Of a stretch of DNA of 23,867 bases, positions 6,482-12,371 are shown piece by piece. Below the pieces are notes generated by a model. That model had not been told where the DNA came from, did no database searches, and worked only from the letters and a program-made list of their open reading frames with translations. The position numbers were made by a program, and so were the translations under genes. Each line of letters starts with the position of its first letter. Positions within the stretch are counted from its first letter, which is position 1. The stretch comes from a virus, in IMG/VR virus record IMGVR_UViG_3300046777_001092, positions 1 through 23,867 of that record; one strand, written 5' to 3'.

Positions 6482-6566
6482 GCTTTGTGAAGGTCTATTT
6501 AAATATGTCTACTACGCACAAATTAATTTTTGTTTCATCTTTTTTGTGGTTTATGCACTGGGGTTC

Positions 6567-6983
6567 ATGTCTTACGTTGAAGTTACTGGATATGGTTATA
6601 GTAGGAAACTATGTAAAGACGTTACCAATTGGTTTTTGAGTAGTTTCTTACCAAGACACAAACTTTACATTGAAATTTGGCATCATGGGTTAAAAAGAGA
6701 AGGTGTATGGGGTTATTGTGATGTTATTGGGTCCACATACAAACCAAGAGAGTTTCTCATTGAAATTCAGTCTGGATTGGATAAAAAGGATTACATTAAA
6801 ACCATATTGCATGAGTTTGTTCATCTGGAAGACTTCTGCCGAGATCGTTTGAAAATTAAATCCTCAAAAAGATATTACAATGGTATTGATGTAGAGGAAC
6901 TTAATTATGATGAACAACCACACGAAATAAAAGCATATCAAATGGAAGAGATTCTCTATCACCAATATATTAATCAGAAATGA
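6567..6983 (+). CDS. HExxH zinc metalloprotease-like protein
   Basis: 138 aa from the ATG at 6567. The longer frame from 6480 starts within the -10 element and adds a hydrophobic stretch that is probably not translated. The key motif is ILHEFVHLEDF, a HExxH zinc site, about residues 80-95. A downstream acidic residue run (EELNYDEQPHEIKAYQMEE) could supply the third ligand: the second Glu in PHEIKAYQME is a candidate, as in SprT-like and 'small metalloprotease' families. LHEFVHLED with a YxxxPHEIxAY segment is a known arrangement in phage proteins. Substrate unknown. Ends overlapping the next ATG. Confidence 0.7.
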   Translation: MSYVEVTGYGYSRKLCKDVTNWFLSSFLPRHKLYIEIWHHGLKREGVWGYCDVIGSTYKPREFLIEIQSGLDKKDYIKTILHEFVHLEDFCRDRLKIKSSKRYYNGIDVEELNYDEQPHEIKAYQMEEILYHQYINQK

Positions 6984-7201
6984 ATTTTACGACAGAACAA
7001 CTTAAACTTATTTTTACCGCAGTGAGGTATTACCAGATCAATGGAGTTCCTTTGAGTTCTCAACGATATAATGACTGCTCTGATATACTTGACTACATTT
7101 TTCCTGTGGCGAAGGATGTGACAGTTCCCAATCCGTCCTCTTTGTCCACAGATCCCACCAGTATCCCTTATGATAGTGGAGACAAACAAAGTCACTCATG
7201 A
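6980..7201 (+). CDS. Hypothetical protein, 73 aa
   Basis: Helical N-terminal half (TTEQLKLIFTAVRYYQINGV) and a Pro/Ser-rich disordered tail (PNPSSLSTDPTS). Four-base overlaps at both ends. No function recognised. Confidence 0.62.
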   Translation: MNFTTEQLKLIFTAVRYYQINGVPLSSQRYNDCSDILDYIFPVAKDVTVPNPSSLSTDPTSIPYDSGDKQSHS

Positions 7202-7353
7202 ACAAATTCTACGGTCTTTTATTTGCAACAGGAGTAATCGTTGGATGGGGAGTTTTTGTGTTTGAACGTGATAAAAAAATGTTCAACCCATATGATCGCC
7301 CGTCAGTATGCGAAGTTCTTTCTAAGGATCACCCAGAGTGCAAGACGAAATGA
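7198..7353 (+). CDS. Small membrane-anchored protein, 51 aa
   Basis: Product MNKFYGLLFATGVIVGWGVFVF then a short charged segment with two Cys (SVCEVLSKDHPEC). Residues 5-22 are a likely transmembrane helix or uncleaved signal, so the C-terminus may lie in the periplasm with a disulfide. ATG overlaps the upstream stop; the stop overlaps the next ATG. Confidence 0.55.
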   Translation: MNKFYGLLFATGVIVGWGVFVFERDKKMFNPYDRPSVCEVLSKDHPECKTK

Positions 7354-7532
7354 ATTACGAAGAAATCCGAGAGTTTCTTTTGGCATTTGAAGACTTCATC
7401 AAACATGCAGAAGTCGAAGAACTGTATCATGAAATGCGATCAGTCAACAAAATGAATATTGAGAAAGAGATTGAAGAAAAAGCAAGTGCCTTGGAAGTCA
7501 CTTGTGACTATTACATGATGGAGTTTATGTAA
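7350..7532 (+). CDS. Acidic helical protein, 60 aa
   Basis: The ATG at 7350 overlaps the upstream stop as ATGA; the open frame reaches a GTG at 7338, but overlap favours 7350. Glu-rich helices (NYEEIREFLLAFEDF, then KEIEEKASALEV). Probably a small helical regulator or binding protein; nothing more can be said. Confidence 0.6.
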   Translation: MNYEEIREFLLAFEDFIKHAEVEELYHEMRSVNKMNIEKEIEEKASALEVTCDYYMMEFM

Positions 7533-7702
7533 TGGAAATTCGGGCAAAACTTCTACTTGCTCTAACACAAGTTGAGAACATTACCAACTTACTTAATGGT
7601 AATGAATATCAAGACTTTCTGTATTCCCATTTGATGTCTATTCAAGTGGAACTGCAAAGACAGTTGACAAATCTAAACCAGTCTACTAAAATCAAGGAGT
7701 AA
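7532..7702 (+). CDS. Hypothetical helical protein, 56 aa
   Basis: ATG shares a base with the previous stop (TAATG). Leu/Gln-rich helix (MEIRAKLLLALTQVENITNL). Near the end is AAGGAGTAA, which may serve the next gene at 7716. No family recognised. Confidence 0.55.
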   Translation: MEIRAKLLLALTQVENITNLLNGNEYQDFLYSHLMSIQVELQRQLTNLNQSTKIKE

Positions 7703-7715
7703 TTTAACACAAACA

Positions 7716-7946
7716 ATGAAGTATCTTTATCTTGTTGATTATTGGGTCCCCTTTCCTTCCTCAGAATATGGTGGTCTTGTGACTCTCATTGCAGAATCTG
7801 ATACTGAAGCATTTGAAATTCTTTCGGATGAAGATGAATTTGATTCTGAATATGTAGATCGAATCATGGAACGGGTTGTCAATTCACAGAAATTTGCTCT
7901 GGTTGATGAGTATGAATCTGGAATTGTGGAAGCATTTACGACCTGA
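7716..7946 (+). CDS. Hypothetical acidic protein, 76 aa
   Basis: Preceded by AAGGAG 17 bases upstream. Acidic, starting MKYLYLVDYWVPFPSSEYGG; the beta-rich start and acidic helix (EAFEILSDEDEFDSEYV) suggest a small alpha/beta fold. Followed at once by the next gene with a one-base overlap. Confidence 0.65.
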   Translation: MKYLYLVDYWVPFPSSEYGGLVTLIAESDTEAFEILSDEDEFDSEYVDRIMERVVNSQKFALVDEYESGIVEAFTT

Positions 7947-8227
7947 TGATTTCGGAGTTTCCACACAAATCCCCAAAAGGATATTCTTATGAATTCAAAC
8001 AGTTCAAACGTAACATCATTGCAATTTGGATTTGCGATCATCGCAGGTATGTGTACAACAATGGTACTAACGTTTCTTGCATATGGGGATTTTACAATCA
8101 AAAAACCAAAGAGTATTACTCCCCAATCAATTCATCAACAATTGGTAGTGTAGTAGATATTTTAAATACAACACCGTATTCTGCGGTACACATACATAAA
8201 ACAGCACTTGAACTTGCATTTGTATGA
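7946..8227 (+). CDS. Hypothetical protein, 93 aa
   Basis: Aromatic, Tyr/Ser-rich, mostly beta-like (KGYSYEFKQFKRNIIAIWICDHRRYVYNN). Many such cyanophage proteins exist without known function. Coupled to the next gene by a four-base overlap. Confidence 0.6.
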   Translation: MISEFPHKSPKGYSYEFKQFKRNIIAIWICDHRRYVYNNGTNVSCIWGFYNQKTKEYYSPINSSTIGSVVDILNTTPYSAVHIHKTALELAFV

Positions 8228-8427
8228 GATCAGAATCTTTTGCCGAAGGACTTGAAGTCCAGTACGATAAAATTACTGGATCAATCAGGTTTATCTCTAC
8301 ACAATACATTACAATCTGTATGAGAAAATTTGGTGATAAGGCAAGAGATGTATGTGTATTAGTATATCCAGAGCAGTGGAAAGATATTCAACTTATTAAC
8401 GGTAACAGACAAGAATATGAAAAATAA
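8224..8427 (+). CDS. Hypothetical protein, 67 aa
   Basis: ATGA overlap with the upstream stop. Beta-rich core (LEVQYDKITGSIRFI) and a charged end. Its 3' end overlaps the membrane protein gene at 8417 by 11 bases. Function unknown. Confidence 0.6.
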   Translation: MRSESFAEGLEVQYDKITGSIRFISTQYITICMRKFGDKARDVCVLVYPEQWKDIQLINGNRQEYEK

Positions 8428-8686
8428 GAAGAAGTCATTCTTATACTATCTTTACTGTGCTCTTGGTGAAAAGTCTCATCCAAATTGTAATAAAACGGCG
8501 GATAAAGTAGCATTTATTCGCTTGTTGATTACTTTACAGATACTAATCACAAACTTTTTCATCATTTATGGTGTAATAAGAACCCATCATTTTGCAAAAC
8601 CGAAAGTAATTTATTATGAAGTACCAAGTAATCTATACAAAGACCAAGAAAAAAGCAAAGTCCAAGCAAGTTGCAATTTTCTATAA
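8417..8686 (+). CDS. Membrane protein with CALGEKSHPNC motif, 89 aa
   Basis: Residues 13-30 (CALGEKSHPNCNKTADKV) and a hydrophobic segment (about 32-57, FIRLLITLQILITNFFIIYGVI) predict a single-pass membrane protein, with a basic N-terminus in the cytoplasm. The CALGEKSHP..N..AD segment is, from memory, conserved in cyanophages. Role unknown. The 3' end overlaps the next gene (8616). Confidence 0.62.
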   Translation: MKNKKKSFLYYLYCALGEKSHPNCNKTADKVAFIRLLITLQILITNFFIIYGVIRTHHFAKPKVIYYEVPSNLYKDQEKSKVQASCNFL

Positions 8687-8765
8687 AATTGAAGATGCTT
8701 CAATGTGGGAAAAGCATGTTAAGGAGCAAGGTTGTACTGAAGTAGAAATTGTGCCACTTTTTTGA
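8616..8765 (+). CDS. Basic small protein, 49 aa
   Basis: Product MKYQVIYTKTKKKAKSKQVA then a segment ending EIVPLF, with KIEDASMWEKHVKEQGC in the middle. A strongly conserved-looking family in cyanophages by memory (MKYQV..., EDA.MWE.HV...GC). The stop lies in the loop of the GTGCCACT hairpin, so the terminator overlaps the gene end. It overlaps the upstream gene by 71 bases, in another frame. Confidence 0.55.
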   Translation: MKYQVIYTKTKKKAKSKQVAIFYKIEDASMWEKHVKEQGCTEVEIVPLF

Positions 8766-8808
8766 GTGGCACACTCCAGTCTTTGAGATCCCTCAGTTCT
8801 CCTATAAT
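8751..8808 (+). promoter_or_regulatory. 8-bp hairpin and -10 cassette
   Basis: GTGCCACT (8751-8758) and AGTGGCAC (8765-8772) form a perfect stem with a T-rich six-base loop, overlapping the stop codon. TATAAT is at 8803-8808. The same stem sequence recurs at 20978-20999. Likely transcript end for the upstream run and promoter for the next gene. Confidence 0.65.
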
Positions 8809-8814
8809 AATCAC

Positions 8815-9144
8815 ATGCAGGACAGACCTGCACCATCCATTGAAACTGAAATTATGATTACCGCATCTGCCCATCCCTTCAAAATCTCTTGGGTTTTCAC
8901 CGAAGAAGAGTCCAGCGCCATTCAACGTCTGGAACTGGTTCCTGCACAAACAGGTAGTGCTGCCTATGACGCCCTCATTTCCTTCCGTTCCTCGCCCGAT
9001 AAGGTCTATCGTTACGAAGTTGAAGACGATGCCACGGCAGAGCGTTGGAACGCCCTTCTGAGCGATCCTAGTGCCCGTTCAGCGACTTCCTGGGGTTATG
9101 AAGTGAATCGTGCCCGGGCACATGGTGATATTGTAGAGGTGTGA
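8815..9144 (+). CDS. Hypothetical protein, 109 aa, possibly KTSC-like
   Basis: The ATG at 8815 is 12 bases after the -10 start, so it would be almost leaderless; an internal ATG at 8854 (MITASAHPFKISW) is a serious alternative start giving 96 aa. The C-terminal half (LISFRSSPDKVYRYEVEDD, then SWGYEVNRARAHGDIV) loosely recalls the KTSC family pattern of a Y-R-Y core then a basic end. Base composition is richer in G+C than the upstream genes. Function unknown. Confidence 0.6.
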   Translation: MQDRPAPSIETEIMITASAHPFKISWVFTEEESSAIQRLELVPAQTGSAAYDALISFRSSPDKVYRYEVEDDATAERWNALLSDPSARSATSWGYEVNRARAHGDIVEV

Positions 9145-9167
9145 CAATCCAAAAACTGTCACTAATC

Positions 9168-9198
9168 GGGTGCTTATCTCACAAAAGCACCCTACAAT
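9168..9198 (+). promoter_or_regulatory. Hairpin plus TACAAT cassette
   Basis: GGGTGCTT (9168-9175) pairs with AAGCACCC (9185-9192); TACAAT (9193-9198) follows directly. This places a -10 next to the stem, with no -35 visible. Confidence 0.55.
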
Positions 9199-9221
9199 TT
9201 ATACATGAACAAAACAACACT

Positions 9222-9491
9222 ATGATTTCTCTTCCAGTTGAACTGACAGAACAAAATTATTGTGATCAAAATCCAGTAACTATGGAGTTCTCATTTGAAG
9301 AACATGATCTTCTGATTTCTATTTTGTGTCACGCTCTTGATGCATCGGATCTTGTTATTCCTTGCATTTATGATTTTCCAGAAGACTCCGAAGTTCGGCA
9401 GCGTTATGAGATGCTGAATAAAATGAAAGAACAATCTTGTGATCTGTGGTCAAAACGTTTTGGTAGTGCTCCCTATTTGAACAATCCGTAA
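9222..9491 (+). CDS. Hypothetical acidic protein, 89 aa
   Basis: The frame extends upstream to 9141, but that part crosses the hairpin and -10. The ATG at 9222 is therefore preferred. Product starts MISLPVELTEQNYCDQNPV and contains SFEEHDLLISILCHALDASD. Helical and acidic; no domain recognised. Its stop is one base from the next ATG. Confidence 0.62.
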   Translation: MISLPVELTEQNYCDQNPVTMEFSFEEHDLLISILCHALDASDLVIPCIYDFPEDSEVRQRYEMLNKMKEQSCDLWSKRFGSAPYLNNP

Positions 9492-9492
9492 A

Positions 9493-9918
9493 ATGCCTAC
9501 CAAATCTCCCCTGAAACCTGAAATACTTAATCAAGCAGTTGCAGTTGCAATGTCTTCCCAATCAAAGAGAAGAATTGGTTCAATTATTCTCAAAAAAGGA
9601 AAACTAATTGCATCTGCCGTAAATCTTGAGAATAAATCTCATCCAATTCAGGCATTTTATGGGGAGAAAGCAAGTTGTATTCATAACAATGATGGGTTAA
9701 GTCACAAGATATATCTTCATAGCGAAGTTAATTGTCTTATTAGAAGTAAAGGTAAGGGAGATACTATCATTGTTGCAAGAGTTGGTGGTAAGGGTGGAAA
9801 AGAACTTAGAAACTCCAAACCATGTGCAATTTGCAGTCTTGCATTAGATGAATATGGTATTAGACATATTCATTATTCCACTAACAACGGTTTCATGTAC
9901 GAATTTAGAGGAAATTAA
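9493..9918 (+). CDS. Cytidine/dCMP deaminase-superfamily protein
   Basis: 141 aa with a CDA-type zinc site: H76 and E78 in LHSEVNCL (HxE), and C111 and C114 in KPCAICSL (PCxxC). Glu78 would be the proton shuttle. The N-terminal part (RRIGSIILKKGKLIASAVN) matches the first beta strands of the fold. The domain is the usual length. It may deaminate deoxycytidine or a nucleotide, supporting nucleotide supply as in T4 gene cd, or deaminate nucleic acid or modify it; the substrate cannot be told. It lies between two small genes with a two-base gap on one side and abutting on the other. Confidence 0.8.
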   Translation: MPTKSPLKPEILNQAVAVAMSSQSKRRIGSIILKKGKLIASAVNLENKSHPIQAFYGEKASCIHNNDGLSHKIYLHSEVNCLIRSKGKGDTIIVARVGGKGGKELRNSKPCAICSLALDEYGIRHIHYSTNNGFMYEFRGN

Positions 9919-10188
9919 ATGAAATTCACTGATCTTAACTTTCAACCCCATACGCGATATCCTGATGGTATCGCTGCCCGTCACTTTTTTCCTAATGGTT
10001 ATGGAGTTTCAATTGTAAGATTTCCCGGTTCATATGGTTATCAAGATGACCTATATGAAGTAGCAGTCATCAAAGGTGATGAAGATGATTGGGAACTGTG
10101 CTATGATACTCCTGTCGCTGATGACGTAATGGGTCATCGTGATGAGCAAGATGTAGAAATTATTATGGAGGAGGTTGAAAATCTGTAA
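9919..10188 (+). CDS. Hypothetical acidic protein, 89 aa
   Basis: Begins right after the deaminase stop. Starts MKFTDLNFQPHTRYPDGIAA, with a Gly/Tyr-rich middle (GSYGYQDDLYEVAVI) and an acidic tail. Beta-rich; family unknown. Ends two bases before the next start. Confidence 0.65.
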   Translation: MKFTDLNFQPHTRYPDGIAARHFFPNGYGVSIVRFPGSYGYQDDLYEVAVIKGDEDDWELCYDTPVADDVMGHRDEQDVEIIMEEVENL

Positions 10189-10190
10189 TT

Positions 10191-10718
10191 ATGTCACAAT
10201 TTAGCGTCGGTGATATTGTCACCAAACTATACGGGAAGAAACCTGCTGAAATTACCTACACTTCTGGTAGTTATTATAACTGCAAGTATCTTCATAGCAA
10301 ACAATCTTTTTACGCTTATGGAAGCGACCTAAAACTTTACGAAGGAGAAACTGACGAAATGGCAACTGACACCAAGACCCTGTATTCTTTCACTAAAGAA
10401 GACGGTACTATTGCATACGGTACTCACATTGGCACCAACAGTCAGAACCAATATCTGATTGAGGAAAAAGGCAATGGAGCAATTCACGTATTTGATAAGA
10501 GTGTTCTGGAGGAAGTTGTTCCTTATACCTTCAGTGCTAAGATGGGTACTTGTGAGACCCATTATATTGGAACTCCTGGTGCTTTGAAGAAAGATGATAT
10601 TCTCCTTTATACTGGTTCTAGCAGTCCTCAGATTGCTGTGGTGACTGGTGTGGATACCAAGAACAAGAGCACTCGTTCCAAGTTCAAAGGTGTCAAGATT
10701 GTAACTGAAGCAATCTAA
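10191..10718 (+). CDS. Two-segment hypothetical protein, 175 aa
   Basis: Residues 1-56 (SVGDIVTKLYGK..., Tyr-rich) are separated by an acidic stretch (YEGETDE) from residues 57-175, which begin MATDTKTLYSFTKEDGTIAYG and look like a stand-alone cyanophage family I recall. AAGGAG lies 12 bases before the internal ATG at 10359, so a shorter protein may also be made. Both parts look beta-rich. No function known. Confidence 0.65.
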   Translation: MSQFSVGDIVTKLYGKKPAEITYTSGSYYNCKYLHSKQSFYAYGSDLKLYEGETDEMATDTKTLYSFTKEDGTIAYGTHIGTNSQNQYLIEEKGNGAIHVFDKSVLEEVVPYTFSAKMGTCETHYIGTPGALKKDDILLYTGSSSPQIAVVTGVDTKNKSTRSKFKGVKIVTEAI

Positions 10719-10727
10719 TTGCCTCAT

Positions 10728-10958
10728 ATGAACCAAGACGAACTTTTCCAAGAAAATGACACTCATATGCGATATGGACCGCCTAAAGAGTTTCTTGAAT
10801 GGCATAAAGAGTTTCTAAAATCCTCAATTTCTGATGGTCCTAATGGTCCTTTTGATTTCAATACTCTTCAGATTGCCCTAAAAGAAACTGAGGAAGAATT
10901 AGATAATTGGCAAGACACTTCCCAAACCGTCACAGGGGTCTCCACAGACCCCCTCTGA
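10728..10958 (+). CDS. Duplicated small protein, copy 1 (76 aa)
   Basis: From the ATG at 10728 the protein starts MNQDELFQENDTHMRYGPPK and is nearly identical to the gene at 11616-11810. At the point where copy 2 ends (TGA), this copy has TCC, so it reads on for 12 residues into the hairpin/promoter cassette (TVTGVSTDPL). A TTG at 10719 is not needed. Acidic helical protein; function unknown. Confidence 0.7.
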   Translation: MNQDELFQENDTHMRYGPPKEFLEWHKEFLKSSISDGPNGPFDFNTLQIALKETEEELDNWQDTSQTVTGVSTDPL

Positions 10959-10969
10959 TGCCCTATAAT
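10935..10969 (+). promoter_or_regulatory. Hairpin plus TATAAT cassette
   Basis: GGGGTCT (10935-10941) and AGACCCC (10946-10952) form a perfect 7-bp stem with a CCAC loop. TATAAT is at 10964-10969. The stem here lies in the C-terminal coding end of the previous gene, because its stop was lost. Confidence 0.7.
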
Positions 10970-10990
10970 AACTTCAGTTCAAACAAACAA

Positions 10991-11188
10991 ATGCCTTCCA
11001 AAAACGGTTTCACTCTCATTGAACTACTGATTGCTTGTGCCATTGGTGGTATTGGTCTTGCCATTCTTGTTGGTATGGTGAATGGGAACTCTATTCTCCC
11101 ATCCAAACAACAGTGTATCAACGGTGGTGGCAAATGGACTGAAGGTATCCAATATGGACGTATGACTCAACTCTGTACTTACAACTGA
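10991..11188 (+). CDS. Prepilin-like membrane protein, 65 aa
   Basis: Start is the ATG at 10991; the frame is open upstream only through the promoter. Residues 4-11 (KNGFTLIE) match a type IV prepilin/pseudopilin cleavage site: Gly at -1, Phe at +1, Glu at +5. A hydrophobic helix (residues 12-30, LLIACAIGGIGLAILVGMV) follows. Then comes a very short C-terminal part with Cys42 and Cys62 and GGGKW. Real pilins are 120 aa or more, so this looks like a mini-pilin or mimic, perhaps processed by the host PilD and able to interfere with host pili. That role is inference. It sits between the two copies of the duplicated gene. Confidence 0.7.
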   Translation: MPSKNGFTLIELLIACAIGGIGLAILVGMVNGNSILPSKQQCINGGGKWTEGIQYGRMTQLCTYN

Positions 11189-11190
11189 TT

Positions 11191-11538
11191 ATGACTAAAG
11201 TGGTTTATAATGCCTGCTACGGTGGGTTCAGTCTCTCTAATGAGGCAATGGATCGTATGGTAGAACTTGGTTATCCTCTGGAATTGAATCCAAAATACGA
11301 TCCAAATGCTAAATCTAAATGTTCGGATGATTCTCAAAAATATGAATGTTGGGGATATGTAGAGTGTGACCGCCACGACCCTATTCTGGTTCAAGTTGTA
11401 GAGGAGTTGAGAGAAAAAGCAAGCGGTCAATGTGCTGACCTTGAGATTACTGAAGTCCACGGTCCTTATCGTATTGAGGAATATGATGGTTACGAAAGTG
11501 TAAAAACTGCTCCTGATTATGATTGGATTACTCCCTGA
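11191..11538 (+). CDS. Conserved hypothetical phage protein, 115 aa
   Basis: Starts two bases after the prepilin-like stop. The sequence MTKVVYNACYGGFSLSNEAM, a DPILVQVVEELREKA helix and a C-terminal ITEVHGPYRIEEYDG motif match a phage protein family I recall (KVVYNxCxGGFxLSxEA... EYDGxE). Cys-containing middle (KCSDDSQKYECWGYVECDR). Function unknown. Confidence 0.72.
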   Translation: MTKVVYNACYGGFSLSNEAMDRMVELGYPLELNPKYDPNAKSKCSDDSQKYECWGYVECDRHDPILVQVVEELREKASGQCADLEITEVHGPYRIEEYDGYESVKTAPDYDWITP

Positions 11539-11557
11539 CACTTTCTAAACTGGCACA

Positions 11558-11592
11558 GGGGTCTCCACAGACCCCTCCTGATGACCTATAAT
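11558..11592 (+). promoter_or_regulatory. Hairpin plus TATAAT cassette
   Basis: Preceded by AACTGGCACA, the stem GGGGTCT/AGACCCC (11558-11564, 11569-11575) is identical to the one at 10935, and TATAAT is at 11587-11592. It starts the unit for copy 2 of the duplicated gene. Confidence 0.7.
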
Positions 11593-11615
11593 AACTTCAT
11601 ACCAAACAACTCCAA

Positions 11616-11810
11616 ATGACCCAAGACGAACTTTTCCAAGAAAATGACACTTATATGCGATATGGACCGCCCAAAGAGTTTCTTGAGTGGCATAAAGAAT
11701 TTCTAGAATCCTCAATTTCTGATGGTCCTAATGGTCCTTTTGATTTCAATACTCTTCAGATTGCCCTAAAAGAAACTGAGGAAGCATTGGGAAATTGGCA
11801 AGACACTTGA
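11616..11810 (+). CDS. Duplicated small protein, copy 2 (64 aa)
   Basis: Product starts MTQDELFQENDTYMRYGPPK. Over 188 aligned bases it differs from copy 1 at about nine positions, so the duplication is recent. It ends at TGA where copy 1 runs on. Acidic helical protein (KEFLEWHKEFLESS). Function unknown; keeping both copies suggests dosage or a recent event. Confidence 0.72.
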   Translation: MTQDELFQENDTYMRYGPPKEFLEWHKEFLESSISDGPNGPFDFNTLQIALKETEEALGNWQDT

Positions 11811-11822
11811 CGAACTGGCACA

Positions 11823-11857
11823 GGGGTCTTCCATGACTCCTCCTAATGCCCTATAAT
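11823..11857 (+). promoter_or_regulatory. Degenerate hairpin plus TATAAT cassette
   Basis: AACTGGCACA leads into GGGGTC (11823-11828) pairing with GACTCC (11835-11840) with one G-T wobble, weaker than its two sister cassettes. TATAAT is at 11852-11857. The leader after -10 (AACTTCAGTTCAAA) is almost the same as that of 10964. Confidence 0.6.
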
Positions 11858-11878
11858 AACTTCAGTTCAAAGAAACAA

Positions 11879-12175
11879 ATGTCTCCAAAGATTTCTATTG
11901 GTAAAGAACAAGCAATTCAGTTCTATGAGACTGAGTGGTGGAAAGATAAATCTTATCGTGAAATTGCTTTTTATCAACTCTTCACAGCAGAACTTATGTG
12001 TCCTTTTGATGTATTTCACGAAGCAGTTGAAAAGTCTCTTGGTCGTCCAGTGTTTACTCACGAATTTGGACTGAATTATGATGGTCTTTGTGAAGAATTT
12101 CTTGGATACCGAAGTGCTCCTTCACTTCAAGACATCATAAATCTTATTCCAGAGGACAAACGAGTTGTTGTGTGA
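11879..12175 (+). CDS. Conserved hypothetical phage protein, 98 aa
   Basis: Chosen ATG (11879) lies downstream of the -10; the frame extends to 11846. The product (AIQFYETEWWKDKSYREIA, CPFDVFHEAVEKSLGRPV, THEFGLNYDGL, DIINLIPEDKR) has the pattern of a small family widely seen in cyanophages in my memory: FYE.EWW, H..(E)(A)...LGRPV(F/W)THEF. No biochemical role is known. Confidence 0.75.
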   Translation: MSPKISIGKEQAIQFYETEWWKDKSYREIAFYQLFTAELMCPFDVFHEAVEKSLGRPVFTHEFGLNYDGLCEEFLGYRSAPSLQDIINLIPEDKRVVV

Positions 12176-12184
12176 TAATGTAAA

Positions 12185-12346
12185 ATGATTGGACGCATTT
12201 TTGGTGTGGGAGTGGGTACCTTTCTAATCCTACTCATTCTGTTAGCAAGAGGTCTTCCAGTATTATTCTTTCTGAAGATGCTGCCCCTTGTAATTCTTCT
12301 TCTGATTGCCGTTGCCTTTATCTGGGCAGGCATCACTTCTGACTGA
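12185..12346 (+). CDS. Two-helix membrane protein, 53 aa
   Basis: Product is almost entirely hydrophobic: residues 5-22 (IFGVGVGTFLILLILLA) and 25-50 (PVLFFLKMLPLVILLLIAVAF) look like two transmembrane helices, with short charged ends. Follows the stop at 12175 by nine bases. Could be a holin-like or small inner-membrane protein; no family proves this. Confidence 0.6.
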   Translation: MIGRIFGVGVGTFLILLILLARGLPVLFFLKMLPLVILLLIAVAFIWAGITSD

Positions 12347-12371
12347 TTGTTCTTTACTTACTTACTAAACT

